Notes: generated from the sequence alone by a model not told the origin. A stretch of 64,000 bases of DNA from Rhodococcus gordoniae (GCF_001646655.1 NZ_LPZN01000011.1:101496-165495); one strand, 5' to 3'; shown: positions 9,516 to 18,549, counted from the stretch's first letter. A program made the numbers and translations.

Positions 9516-9735
9516 GGTTACACCTGCCCGACGCGGAAGCAGGTATGGATGACCGCGGCAAGAATGGAATGCGCGGGGGTGGAGTAGAGCATGTGGATAC
9601 CAATTCATAGGGGCTGGCAATGGACGCCGAACCGGTGCACTTGCTTGTTTCGGCGGCAGCGTGAAATCCGTTACGGCATGTCCGAAAAGACTGAAATTCT
9701 GCTTCTCAGAGGTGATCCAACGGGTGTAAGCCTGC

Positions 9736-10506
9736 TTACGCGACGCGAGCGACGCGGCACCGGCACTTCACCGCACGCCCGTACTCGTCGTCCGGTAACC
9801 ATCCGTACTCGTCGCAGTCGTCGCACTTCTCCGGGACGCTGCGCGGGACGGTCAATTCTTGCCACATCCGCACCCACGCTTGTGCGTACTTCATGGGGTT
9901 CTCCGGACGATGGACTGCCCTGGCTGCTGCGACCAGCTTCGCGGTGCCGTGGGTTTCGATCAGATTCTCGATTGCAGCTGCCGCCTCAGGCTTGAGGTAC
10001 GCGAACGTCGCCATCAATCCCGCTTGCTTGCAGGCTGTTGCCAGACCTGCCACGGCCGGAGTGAGCGGAGCATTGGACGCCGGTGGGGTGCGGTTGGTTT
10101 TCGTTCTTGGTTCATCAGTACTGATAAGAGCGCCTGGCATACCGTTGTCCGCGCGACCGCGCGTCGGCTTTTCAGGCTCCGGGCCGGTGCGCGGCTCCTC
10201 GTAGATCGTCTGGATGGTGATCCACTGTCCGCGCTCGTTCTGGATCTTCTCGCGGATCAGGTAGCCAAGCTCTGCCAGCTCTCGGAGGGCGGAGCGTATG
10301 GCGTCTCGTCCCTCTTTCGGTGACTGGGCGGCTATCGAGTCGGATCGAGTGCGCCAGTCGTCCGGCTTCGACAGCAACCAGATGAGCACGCCACGGGCGC
10401 GGAAGGACAGGCGTTCGTCGTTGATGACGGCATTGCTGAGGATGGTGAAGTTGCTGGCGAGGCGCGGTCCACGACGCACGCCGCCAGCCAGGGTATTCTG
10501 GCCCAC
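9736..10506 (-). CDS. Helix-turn-helix protein of phage/plasmid replication type with C-terminal Cys cluster
   Basis: A 256-aa protein with a GTG start at 10506 and GGGAG about 9 nt upstream. The N-terminal half (NFTILSNAVINDERLSFRAR, then GVLIWLLSKPDDW and IRSALRELAELGYL) is a winged helix-turn-helix of the kind found in replication-initiation-like proteins of phages and plasmids. A basic, disordered linker follows, then a helical domain and a C-terminal zinc-ribbon-like cluster (CDDCDEYGW ... CRCRV). The likely role is DNA binding in a mobile element, perhaps its replication or control. No integrase, repA or attachment site was recognised nearby, so it may be a remnant of an integrated element. 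Confidence 0.65.
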   Translation of the reverse strand: MGQNTLAGGVRRGPRLASNFTILSNAVINDERLSFRARGVLIWLLSKPDDWRTRSDSIAAQSPKEGRDAIRSALRELAELGYLIREKIQNERGQWITIQTIYEEPRTGPEPEKPTRGRADNGMPGALISTDEPRTKTNRTPPASNAPLTPAVAGLATACKQAGLMATFAYLKPEAAAAIENLIETHGTAKLVAAARAVHRPENPMKYAQAWVRMWQELTVPRSVPEKCDDCDEYGWLPDDEYGRAVKCRCRVARVA

Positions 10507-10727
10507 GTTCGACTCCCAACTAGTCGGACATCCGGCCCGTCGGGAGTTGCCGCTCCTGGCGGGCCTTCTTCAATTGTGACGCCACGCCGGTCGGTGACGA
10601 TCTTGGAATCTTGGCACCAGTTCTGCGGTAAGCGCAAGAGATCCCTCAATGTTGTTTCGAGTCAAGGCATTTCATGCGCTCCATGAAGGAAGGGTCTACC
10701 TGAGTCTTTGGCGGAACGGCCACGTAC

Positions 10728-10768
10728 GTCCTGGAACCCACCGCCGAATAGACGAGGGGTTCCAGGAC
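10728..10768 (-). terminator. Hairpin terminator downstream of the GIY-YIG gene
   Basis: A perfect 12-bp inverted repeat (GTCCTGGAACCC at 10728-10739, GGGTTCCAGGAC at 10757-10768) with a 17-nt loop begins 7 bp past the stop of the minus-strand GIY-YIG gene. The rest of the gap to 10506 shows no clear signal. Confidence 0.65.
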
Positions 10769-10775
10769 AAATCCA

Positions 10776-11777
10776 CTACGCCGGATCGGGCAATGCCGAG
10801 TGAAGCGCGGCCTGTGCGAGCTGTGCGCAATGTGACCGGGTTTGCGAGCTCCGGCCCTTACGCATCAGCGCGAGGTTCATGCTCGCAGCTGCGCGCGCAA
10901 TCACAGGGTCCGTAATCATTGCCGCGATAGCCTCGGGGCCGCGTGCAATGAGGTGTTTCTGGGTCGGCCCGCCCGGCGCGTGCGTGATGCCGCTTCGGCG
11001 GATACCTCGTCGTCGGAGATAGAGGGCCTGCCGGATCCGCCCTTGTGGAAGCTCTTCGCCGTCGACGAACAAAGATGCGCGTACTTGTCCCGAGGGGGCG
11101 ACGAACAGGACGAAGGTTTCCATCCAATTCAATGTCATGCAGGCCAGCCGATTCGGGTTCGAGGTCGGGAGGCAGCTGATAGACCAGAACTGGGCCTCTG
11201 TGCGGTGCGGGTGGCATACCGCATTCGACAGATAGACGTTCACGAGCCGCACTAGCTCGTCGGCATCAGGGCGATCGGTGAATCGTTTCCAGCGATGCGC
11301 GTAACCCTCGATATGACTCGCGGGCAGCTCCGGTGACGCGCACACGTCGTCGAGAGCGTTTCTCACACTCGGCTCTTCGAGCCATAGCTCTTGTTCGTCG
11401 GGATCCACGACGTCATCGAAGACCGACGTGCCTTCGAAACAAAGTGCGTGCTCCCGGTTACGTACAACAAGCCCGTGCTTTTCGGCATCGTGAATGAGTT
11501 CACGTTCTCGCGCGCGCAACGCCGAATACGAACCGGAGAATCGTTGCAACCGAAACGCCGAGATGTCGTCGTAAGTCTTGCCGTGTGCGGCTAGGCGATG
11601 AGCGCAATTGCTACCGGAGATCCCGATGTAGCAGGCTCCGTTGGAAAACTCGACGAGGTAGATGCCACGCGCACCTCGAGGTCCGCGCGGTGAGCGTGAG
11701 ACCGATAATGCTTCGGGGGTGTAGGTGACGCGTGGACCGAAGCCGTTCGTCGAAGCCCATGAATCTATCGATTGCAT
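10776..11777 (-). CDS. GIY-YIG nuclease-domain protein
   Basis: A 333-aa protein from the ATG at 11777. The N-terminal region (about residues 36-100) carries the GIY-YIG fold signature: GIYLVEFSNGACYIGIS, a basic RLAAHGKTYDD stretch, then RARERELIHDAEKHGL where the Arg and Glu of the catalytic helix are expected. The remaining 230 residues (helical, two Trp-rich stretches, basic C-terminus) match no family I recognise. GIY-YIG domains cut DNA in restriction, repair and mobile elements. Its position in the accessory region suggests a defence or mobile-element role, which is inference. The following gap to 12049 on the other strand holds both promoters, with nothing distinctive. Confidence 0.7.
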   Translation of the reverse strand: MQSIDSWASTNGFGPRVTYTPEALSVSRSPRGPRGARGIYLVEFSNGACYIGISGSNCAHRLAAHGKTYDDISAFRLQRFSGSYSALRARERELIHDAEKHGLVVRNREHALCFEGTSVFDDVVDPDEQELWLEEPSVRNALDDVCASPELPASHIEGYAHRWKRFTDRPDADELVRLVNVYLSNAVCHPHRTEAQFWSISCLPTSNPNRLACMTLNWMETFVLFVAPSGQVRASLFVDGEELPQGRIRQALYLRRRGIRRSGITHAPGGPTQKHLIARGPEAIAAMITDPVIARAAASMNLALMRKGRSSQTRSHCAQLAQAALHSALPDPA

Positions 11778-12048
11778 CAAATGTCCTGCCTGATGGATCT
11801 GGTTGCACCGCTTGAGGACCCGCGGTGCGAAGAGCTGTTGTACGTGAGGGGGATAATCGTCCGACTACCTGTCGCCACACTTGCGATGAAAGGCTCGTCG
11901 ATGACCGCTGCCGTTTAGAGCTCCGACCATATGTTTCGTCGGTCTTCCGTCCCTTTCTGCTGGCTGCTGGTACACGCCGACCTGGCCGTGTGCCCGGGCT
12001 GCTTTGGAGACATCGGTTCGTCAATGCGAAATGTAACAACTATCCAGT

Positions 12049-13476
12049 ATGTCGCTCTCATCCGATCTGAGTGAACAGGCATACTTCCCGCTCATGAGCG
12101 GTATACGAACTGACGATGTCTTGGTGCCGGACGGACGTCTTCTCGGGGTCAGGCCGTGGGAAGAGCGGCGGACAGAAGGCTGGTTGGCGTTCAAGAATTG
12201 GCTCGCGAAGGAGACCGAACTTTTCAAGGAACCGTCCTCCATCACCCTCATGGGGGTTATGGACGATCGTGAAGTCCGTCTCGGGGTCGAAATAGGTTCC
12301 TCGAGCGGAACGGCCAGGCTCTCGATCGCTCCGGAGTCTGTGACAGCTGACCAGGTCGAGCGTTTGATGAAGCGGCGCGAATGGTCGGTGCGGCACGCTC
12401 CCTCTGAGCGCGGCGCTGAAACCAAGGACAAGACTGTAGTGGAGTACCGGGCCTCACGCCCCACAGCACTCGGTACCGGCCTCCTTGCCGATGTGGTCGA
12501 CATCTTCCAGCACGTATTCAAGGTCCCTCACGCCGACGGCATCACCCTGAGAATGACGTTCCGTCTGACTGGGCGCGTACGAGCATCTCAGTTCGTTCAG
12601 TCCACTCTTCCGATCATCGGAGGTCGGTTGTCGTCGATAACCGAGGACGAAGTGAACACCGCGGTCTTTGCTCGAGACCAGGATGATCTCGGCCGCATCG
12701 TCTATCGGCACCTGTGCCGGATACTCGGGCGTGCACCGAAAATCGACAAGGCGAACTCGTGGGAATTTTCATTGGGCAGTCGCACAGTGCACACAAGGGT
12801 GAGCCCTACCTACCCGAGAGTGATCCTGATAGTCCCGGCAGTCCCCAAGCCGTTCGGGCTCAAAGAATTCCCGAAACGGCACGTGGAGCTCGTCGTCAAG
12901 ACCGCGTATCTCAGGTTGCTCGAACATGAGAACTCCTTGTCGGCAATGATCGACATACCGGCCTACCCGTTCGTTCCTCGGCATTTTGACGACGCAATCG
13001 ATAACCTGCACACTTTCTTCAATCGGCTCGCCAGTGAGTACTCGATGAGCACAGAGGGCAGCATGCGGTATCGCGCGATCTTCCCCGAGGTCGGGAAGAC
13101 AGCAACCGAGCCGAAAAGCTCCGAAGAAGACGACCCGCTTCCTCCAGCATTGCAAGCTTTGACCCATCTCGATGAGGATGGAACAGGAACCCTCGACCCG
13201 CATCATGTCGCCCACGTTTGTGGACATGATCGGGATGCAATTCTCGCCTACTTGAGAATCGTGCAGGAACAAGAAATCGATTGGCGTTCCGGTGCGGATG
13301 AGGCCACGGCCGATGGCGACGAAGAGGAAGCAGCTGCGCAGAACCACGAGGCCGATGGCTGGGCAAACACGTACCGACATTTGAGGTCGGCGTTGGAAGT
13401 TACGGTGCTGCCCGGTGGTAAGGGTTCATGCGTGCACTGTGAAGTGCCCATGGCCACCGCAGTATCGAGTTCTTGA
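12049..13476 (+). CDS. Protein of unknown function, 475 aa
   Basis: I do not recognise a family. The protein is soluble, without signal peptide or membrane segments. It seems to have two alpha/beta halves (about residues 45-180 and 185-345), an acidic linker (KSSEEDDPLPP), a possible winged-helix-like segment (ALTHLDEDGTGTLDPHHVAHV), another acidic stretch and a short C-terminal CVHC. The repeated half layout faintly recalls YbjN-like chaperone folds, but this is weak. An internal ATG at 12094 (MSGIRTDDVL) is an alternative start. Neither start has a strong ribosome binding site. It is convergent with the astacin gene. The 147-bp gap shows several short GC-rich inverted repeats but no clear terminator. 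Confidence 0.55.
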   Translation: MSLSSDLSEQAYFPLMSGIRTDDVLVPDGRLLGVRPWEERRTEGWLAFKNWLAKETELFKEPSSITLMGVMDDREVRLGVEIGSSSGTARLSIAPESVTADQVERLMKRREWSVRHAPSERGAETKDKTVVEYRASRPTALGTGLLADVVDIFQHVFKVPHADGITLRMTFRLTGRVRASQFVQSTLPIIGGRLSSITEDEVNTAVFARDQDDLGRIVYRHLCRILGRAPKIDKANSWEFSLGSRTVHTRVSPTYPRVILIVPAVPKPFGLKEFPKRHVELVVKTAYLRLLEHENSLSAMIDIPAYPFVPRHFDDAIDNLHTFFNRLASEYSMSTEGSMRYRAIFPEVGKTATEPKSSEEDDPLPPALQALTHLDEDGTGTLDPHHVAHVCGHDRDAILAYLRIVQEQEIDWRSGADEATADGDEEEAAAQNHEADGWANTYRHLRSALEVTVLPGGKGSCVHCEVPMATAVSSS

Positions 13477-13623
13477 CCATAGTGCCGACATTCGAGTCGA
13501 GCCGTCGCGACCTCGCGCGCCGAACCGGGGTTCGCTCGCGCTACACGCGGGGCGAGCCTCGATTCAGCGCGCGGGAGTTGTACGGGCGCAGTCGACCCGG
13601 GAACGACGCCCGGTTTTGCTGGA

Positions 13624-14715
13624 CTACGAACCCTTCCACCACGACGTGTACACGCGACCGTCGTTGCCGCAGATGACCGCGTCGAGGTTCTTCGGCCCCC
13701 GCGCGATCGCCGTCACCTTGCGACCGGCCGGGAAAACCCCGCCGATGTTGCGCCAGCGGTCGCCGATGCCGGACCAATCACCACCCTGATACCACCACGA
13801 CGTGTAGATGCGACCATCGTTTCCGCAGATGAACAGGTCGATGCTGTCGCGGGACTTGGCAACCGCACTTACCGGCGCACCCCTCGGGAAGACACCGCCG
13901 ATATTCCGCCACGTGTTGTTGAGGCCCGACCAGTCGCCGCCCTGGTACCACCAGGAGGTGTAGACGCGACCGTCGTTGCCCGTGATGAAGGCGTCGAGGT
14001 TGCCGGCGCTGCGCGACGTGACCGCGACAGGTGCGCCCGGTGGGAAGAATCCACCGATCGAACGCCAGCGGTCGCCGAGGCCCGACCAGTCGCCGCCCTG
14101 GTACCACCAGGAGGTGTAGACGCGGCCGTCGTTGCCGGTGATGAACAGGTCGATGCTGTTCGACGACTTGGTGATTGCGGTGACCGGTGCGCCCTTCGGG
14201 AACACGCCACCGATGTTGCGCCAGTTGTTGTTGATGCCGGACCAGTCGCCACCCTGGTACCACCACGAGGTGTAGACACGTCCGTCGTTCCCGGTGACGA
14301 ACAGATCGAGATTGCCAGGACTCCGCGAGGTGACCGAGATAGGCGCGCCGGGAGGGAAGAACCCACCGATCGAACGCCAACGGTCGCCGAGTCCGGACCA
14401 GTCGCTGCCGTAGTACCACCACGATGTGTAGACGCGACCGTCGTTTCCCGTGATGAACAGGTCGATGCTGTTCGACGACTTGGCGATCGCGGTGACCGGC
14501 GCGCCCTTGGGGAAGACACCACCGATATTGCGCCATCGATCGCCGATACCCGACCAGTCGTTGCCCTGGTACCACCACGACGTGTAGACGCGACCGTCGT
14601 TGCCCGTGATGAACGCGTCGAGGTTTCCGGCGCCACGTGAGGTGACAGACAGCGGTGCCCCTGGCGGGAAGACGCCGCCGATGTTGCGCCATCGGTCACC
14701 GATGCCGGACCAATC
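13624..14715. repeat. Seven tandem ~150-bp repeats coding for the lectin propeller
   Basis: Each unit repeats the coding of 'GNDGRVYTSWW' and 'GGVFP'. Units alternate between two types: PPGAP/VTSR/GNLD (units 1, 3, 5) and P[KR]GAPV/AKS-type/SID (units 2, 4, 6), with a divergent last unit. This suggests growth by duplication of two-unit blocks of about 300 bp. Confidence 0.85.
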
Positions 14716-15495
14716 GGGATACAGCGTGTGCACCGCGTTGATGTCGCCGCGCGACAGTCCGTTACGTTGCCCCATCACCACACCGGGCGGTAGTGGAACT
14801 CTCGGCACGATGGTGGGTTGCCCGTTGGTGCTGAACGCTGTCGCCGGGTAGTGCATGACGGAACCGAAGTCGTATGCGCCGATATCGTCGCCGTCGGTGA
14901 TGTGCTGGTCGAAATTGTGCGCACTGGCGGGATCGATGTTGGCGAAGCGGATCTCGACCAGAGTGTTGCGGTCCTCCCGGCTCTGTTCGTGCCACAACCC
15001 GAGTGCATGGGCCATCTCGTGGACGACCGTGCCGACAGGAGCGTTGGCGGTGATCTCGATGTCCTGGCGGCCACCGCGCATTCCGACCGGTGACCGGCTC
15101 GCTGTGCTCGGTCGGAATCGAACGAAGTTCGCGTGCCCGGCGCGGGCGATGAACCGTATTCGGGTGTTGGCGGTCCAATGCGCTACCGCATCGGTGATGC
15201 GCTGGGGATTGGGGAATGCGGGGTCGACCTCGAACGGGACGGTTGCGTTCGGCCAGCGCAGGTGAGCTCCTGTGATGCCGATTCCCTCGGGACCGGCTTG
15301 TTCGGCGATCTCCTCGACCGTACCCAGCACGATGTCGCCTTCGAACACGGCCAGGCCGTCCACGTCGGCGTACTGGACTTCCCGATCACCGTCGACGGTG
15401 CGGACGATGGTTGTACCGGCGACAGGTCCTGATCGGAACTCGCCGGTGTCGCCGTAGTCCTCGGTGTGGGTGAGTGGTGCTTCGTCGATGGACAT
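13624..15495 (-). CDS. Astacin-family (M12A) metalloprotease with seven C-terminal lectin-type repeats
   Basis: This 623-aa protein starts at the ATG at 15495 with GGAAGG upstream. Residues about 75-260 are an astacin-type metalloprotease: the zinc motif HEMAHALGLWH (His159, Glu160, His163, His169) and the Met-turn SVMHYP (Met214, Tyr216). From residue 261 to the end there are seven units of about 50 residues (RNIGGVFPPGAP ... ITGNDGRVYTSWWYQG ... DW), a PLL/DUF346-like fucose-binding beta-propeller pattern. A glycan-targeted protease is therefore likely. No signal peptide is visible, so release by lysis or an unknown route must be assumed. It is the last gene of a five-gene minus-strand operon. 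A candidate operator for the whole operon lies at 18550-18567. Confidence 0.9.
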   Translation of the reverse strand: MSIDEAPLTHTEDYGDTGEFRSGPVAGTTIVRTVDGDREVQYADVDGLAVFEGDIVLGTVEEIAEQAGPEGIGITGAHLRWPNATVPFEVDPAFPNPQRITDAVAHWTANTRIRFIARAGHANFVRFRPSTASRSPVGMRGGRQDIEITANAPVGTVVHEMAHALGLWHEQSREDRNTLVEIRFANIDPASAHNFDQHITDGDDIGAYDFGSVMHYPATAFSTNGQPTIVPRVPLPPGVVMGQRNGLSRGDINAVHTLYPDWSGIGDRWRNIGGVFPPGAPLSVTSRGAGNLDAFITGNDGRVYTSWWYQGNDWSGIGDRWRNIGGVFPKGAPVTAIAKSSNSIDLFITGNDGRVYTSWWYYGSDWSGLGDRWRSIGGFFPPGAPISVTSRSPGNLDLFVTGNDGRVYTSWWYQGGDWSGINNNWRNIGGVFPKGAPVTAITKSSNSIDLFITGNDGRVYTSWWYQGGDWSGLGDRWRSIGGFFPPGAPVAVTSRSAGNLDAFITGNDGRVYTSWWYQGGDWSGLNNTWRNIGGVFPRGAPVSAVAKSRDSIDLFICGNDGRIYTSWWYQGGDWSGIGDRWRNIGGVFPAGRKVTAIARGPKNLDAVICGNDGRVYTSWWKGS

Positions 15496-15600
15496 GGGAT
15501 GTGTTCCTTCCGTGGGGTGCGAACCGTCCCGATCGGGAGTCGATTCGTTCGATACGGGATCCGATGGCCCTCTCCCGCAGAGGTTGTGATCGCAGAGTCG

Positions 15601-15948
15601 TCAGGTGACCACGTCGACCGGCACTGTGAGCGGACCGGCGTCACCGGTCACCGGCACCGGTATCGACCGGGTCGACAGGAGGTCGCCGACCGCAACGACC
15701 CCATCGCCGACGATGTCGAGGTGACAGCGCAGCGACAGCGCCGTTGTAGCAGGAACTTCCGGTGCATCGAGTACGAAAGGGATACGCCCACCAGGTCGTA
15801 CGGGCGTGTCTTCGATCGCGACACTCGCCAGCACAGGCGCAGCTCCGTCCGCGTACGACACGTCCCTGACCTCCACCACGACTCGCGCCGTCGTGGTGGG
15901 TGCATCGGCCGGAATCGTCACGACTCCGCGGACACGCCTCACGCACAC
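15601..15948 (-). CDS. YbaY/YscW-like beta-sandwich protein
   Basis: A 115-aa product from a GTG at 15948, 21 bp after the protease-nuclease gene. The pattern 'VVVEVRDVSYADGAAPVLAS', then 'GGRIPFVLDAP' and 'LRCHLDIVGDGVVAVGDLLS' fits the YbaY/type III lipoprotein chaperone-like fold (pfam family of HslJ-like small periplasmic proteins). Unlike true YbaY it has no lipobox or signal. It may act as a chaperone or binding partner for one of the enzymes coded beside it, which is inference from the operon. The 105-bp gap to the astacin gene contains the astacin ribosome binding site and no other feature. Confidence 0.65.
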   Translation of the reverse strand: MCVRRVRGVVTIPADAPTTTARVVVEVRDVSYADGAAPVLASVAIEDTPVRPGGRIPFVLDAPEVPATTALSLRCHLDIVGDGVVAVGDLLSTRSIPVPVTGDAGPLTVPVDVVT

Positions 15949-15969
15949 GTCCTCACATCGGCTGAGCCG

Positions 15970-17823
15970 TCACCAGTGGATGGCTGCCACCGAATCCAGT
16001 GGTTCGGTGATCGCCTCCGCCGCGACCTGCAGATCCGCATCACGCAACGCCTGCGGAAACCGCAGCAGTGCGCGCTGTTCGATCTCGGTCAACGGCACCT
16101 GGAAGACCCGGAACTCGTCGAGGTCGAGCACCTCGAGCTGGTCGAGGTTCTGGCTCAGCAGGAAGCCTCGGGCCTCGAGCTCGCCGTTCTCCATGAACAC
16201 GAGCACCTTCCAGAACTCGCGGGGGATCTTCACCCTCCTGAACTCGCGGTCGTCGTCCGCGAACACCGGGCCGCCGAACGCCGACACCTTCAGATCGTCG
16301 ACGTCCACGTCTGCGAAGACGGCGTCCTCGAGCTTGCCCCAGACGCCGTCGCGGGCGCTCTGGTTGAAGTCGTCCACCTGCGGGGTGATGTTGGTGTAGA
16401 AGAACGAGTCGGTGTTCGCCTTCTTCGCCTCGCTCGTGCTGCCCCACAGCAGGTCGGCCCGTCGTGCGAGGTGCCCGCGATCGAGTCGGTTCGCCCGGTA
16501 CAGCTCGTTGCCGACCTGGGCGTCCGCTGCCAGCCGTGGATCCTTGACGAAGTCGATGTTCTTGCGACTGAGTTTCTTCATGGATCCGCCGTCGATGTTC
16601 CACGCCACCCAGGCCGCGAACCGGCGCGACTTCCGCATGGCCAGCGAGAAGTGCGTGTAGTGCAGCACCTCGGACCCGTCGTTCGCCTTCGCGATGTCGG
16701 GTTTCACCTCGGCCGTCACCTTGGGAAGAGGCACGGGCGTCGACAGGAAGTTCGGGTCGTAGCCGACTGCGACCGCCTCTTCCGACGCGGGCGGGGTGAG
16801 AGTTACACCCAGCTTCTCGAAGACGGACTGCGGCAGGCACGCCAGCGCGTGCTCGTCGGAGTTGCCGTTGGCTTCGCCGGCGAAATGCAGACCGGCCAGG
16901 ACGGTGGTCGCCGCGCCGGTTCCGGACCGGAACATCCACGCCGCTCCCGAGTCGCCGCCGCTGCTGATCTCGCCGTCGGCTGCGGGGTGTTTCGGGTCGG
17001 GTCCGATCTCGAACCCACCGATGGACTTCGTGCCGACCCCTCGATACGTGATCTTGGCGATCACGTCGACACGACGCACCAGGCCATGGGTGATACCGGT
17101 GGTGCGGCCACTCTTGATCACCTTGTCGCCGAGCTCGGGTTCCCCGATCGCGTCCGGGACCACGCCGAGCCCACAGATCTCCGGATCGAACTGCCGATCC
17201 TCGATCGTCGCCACGGCACAGTCCCCGGCCGGCCCCAGGTGTGACCGCACGAGTCGTCCTACCCGGTTGTCGTTGATGCGGTTGTCGTCGTGCGGGCCGG
17301 GCTGGACGATCGTGTCACCCACCCGACCCGTCGCGTTGTGCAGCACGTGCCAGTTGCTGAGGATGTACGGGGTGTGGTTGTCGACGTCGTAGACGATGCA
17401 TCCGATCGTCCCGGCACTGACACTCGTGTGCCCGACGCTCACACCCGGGACGATCGGATCCAGTCGCGTCTTCCGGGGCGGCGTCGCTGCCTCCGGGACG
17501 CGATGGAATGCGGGTTCGTACGACCGCTCGATCACATCGGTCGGAACCTCCACACCGTTCACGGTGATGCTCTCGGGAAGCGGGGAGGTGCCCAATGCTT
17601 CGAGAGCCTCGGGCTCCGATACCTTCTCGTTCACCGTGAACTGCACGGCGAGCTCACCGGTGGGTTTGCCGTCCACGTGCTTGTAACCGACGCCGACGGA
17701 CGAGACGTTCGGATCGTCGAGGTAGTCCGCGCCCTTGGTGCGGATGAATTTCCGCAGGGCGACGGCGAGTTCGTCCTTCTCCGGGCGGGGTGTACGGCCG
17801 TTTCCGCGATTCTTTGTAACCAT
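15970..17823 (-). CDS. Trypsin-like serine protease fused to a DNA/RNA non-specific endonuclease
   Basis: A 617-aa two-enzyme protein. Residues about 35-70 (NVSSVGVGYKHVDGKPTGEL) form the small N-terminal module seen in Nal1-like bacterial serine proteases. Residues 120-340 carry a trypsin-like triad: His159 in SNWHVLHN, Asp201 in GDCAVA and Ser292 in SGGDSGAAW. Residues 350-617 are a NucA/NUC1-type nuclease with the DRGH motif (His451) and a metal-binding Asn in FFYTNITPQ. There is no signal peptide. The protease could process the protein itself, its neighbours or a target. Within the operon it lies between DUF1036 and YbaY-like genes. Both active sites look complete. The pairing of the two enzymes in one chain is the striking feature. 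Confidence 0.9.
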   Translation of the reverse strand: MVTKNRGNGRTPRPEKDELAVALRKFIRTKGADYLDDPNVSSVGVGYKHVDGKPTGELAVQFTVNEKVSEPEALEALGTSPLPESITVNGVEVPTDVIERSYEPAFHRVPEAATPPRKTRLDPIVPGVSVGHTSVSAGTIGCIVYDVDNHTPYILSNWHVLHNATGRVGDTIVQPGPHDDNRINDNRVGRLVRSHLGPAGDCAVATIEDRQFDPEICGLGVVPDAIGEPELGDKVIKSGRTTGITHGLVRRVDVIAKITYRGVGTKSIGGFEIGPDPKHPAADGEISSGGDSGAAWMFRSGTGAATTVLAGLHFAGEANGNSDEHALACLPQSVFEKLGVTLTPPASEEAVAVGYDPNFLSTPVPLPKVTAEVKPDIAKANDGSEVLHYTHFSLAMRKSRRFAAWVAWNIDGGSMKKLSRKNIDFVKDPRLAADAQVGNELYRANRLDRGHLARRADLLWGSTSEAKKANTDSFFYTNITPQVDDFNQSARDGVWGKLEDAVFADVDVDDLKVSAFGGPVFADDDREFRRVKIPREFWKVLVFMENGELEARGFLLSQNLDQLEVLDLDEFRVFQVPLTEIEQRALLRFPQALRDADLQVAAEAITEPLDSVAAIHW

Positions 17824-17889
17824 GGTCGATCCTTGTGGATACGGCGCGACGATGACGCGGCGCCGTCGGGTGGATGAATCGGTAGCCGA

Positions 17890-18237
17890 TCAGCTGAACA
17901 CGACCGTGTGATCCAGGCTCGTGGTGGGAACGATCAGCTTCTGGAGACCGCGGTTCGTTCCCGACGAGCCGGCGGTGTTCCAGCACCAGTCGAATGCCTG
18001 CTGCGGCAGGTTTGTGACGAACGGGCCGCTCCATTCCGGGCTGCCACCTTCGCCGTGCGCGTAGAAGAAGAACTTGCTTCCACCGACGAAACCCGAGCGG
18101 ACCTTGGCCGTGGCACCCGGCGTGAGCCGCCACCAGCCCTTCTTCGCCCAGTCGCCGCCGTCCGGACAACCCGGTGAACTGTATGCGTATGCAACCCAGA
18201 CGGATTCACCCGTCCGATTGCGGAAGAAGAGTCCCAT
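17890..18237 (-). CDS. DUF1036 protein
   Basis: A 115-aa protein from the ATG at 18237. The start 'LFFRNRTGESVWVAYAYS', then 'WAKKGWWRLTPGATAKV' and 'FFFYAHGEGG' matches the DUF1036 beta-sandwich, a family of small aromatic-rich proteins of unknown function. No signal peptide is visible. It follows the 75-aa gene by 3 bp and precedes the protease-nuclease gene by 66 bp, so cotranscription is likely. It may bind a ligand or assist the enzymes downstream. Confidence 0.8.
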   Translation of the reverse strand: MGLFFRNRTGESVWVAYAYSSPGCPDGGDWAKKGWWRLTPGATAKVRSGFVGGSKFFFYAHGEGGSPEWSGPFVTNLPQQAFDWCWNTAGSSGTNRGLQKLIVPTTSLDHTVVFS

Positions 18238-18240
18238 GAT

Positions 18241-18468
18241 CTATTCCTGTGTCGTGAGCGGTGGGTCGGCCGGCAGGTCGGCGTCCCCGTTGTCGCCGGT
18301 GACATCATTCGAGCCGGGGAAGTGCTCCGAGGCGGTTGCCGTGTAGGCCGGGGAGTCGGTATCGGGTTTGTCGACGGTCGGTGTCACCGGCATCGACTCG
18401 TCGGCCAGGGAGAGTGCGGCGGTCTCGGCTTCGTCCAACAGCCGCCACTGTCCGGGTTGCGTACTCAT
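18241..18468 (-). CDS. Small acidic protein, first gene of the five-gene operon
   Basis: A 75-aa product from the ATG at 18468 with GGAG 8 nt upstream. It is acidic and Asp/Thr/Pro-rich with little predicted structure, and I recognise no family. It heads the operon that continues with DUF1036, the protease-nuclease, the YbaY-like protein and the astacin. An 18-bp palindrome at 18550-18567 lies 81 bp upstream. It could be a secretion leader, an inhibitor or a substrate, but none of these is supported directly. Confidence 0.6.
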   Translation of the reverse strand: MSTQPGQWRLLDEAETAALSLADESMPVTPTVDKPDTDSPAYTATASEHFPGSNDVTGDNGDADLPADPPLTTQE

Positions 18469-18549
18469 TCTCGGTACTCCGATCTGGAGGAACGCGGATC
18501 CGTCCGCGGTCTGTGAGAAGAAAGCTACGAGCGCGCAAGCACTCCGGGG

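Noticed and set aside
13624..14715. Regular repeats that could suggest a CRISPR array
   Set aside because: The period is about 150 bp, the spacing is in frame and the whole stretch codes for lectin repeats. There are no short repeats with unique spacers.
15466..17244. A 592-codon plus-strand frame opposite the protease-nuclease gene
   Set aside because: It is the shadow of a well-supported minus-strand gene: repetitive, Arg/His/Asp-rich, no domain, and typical of high-GC DNA.
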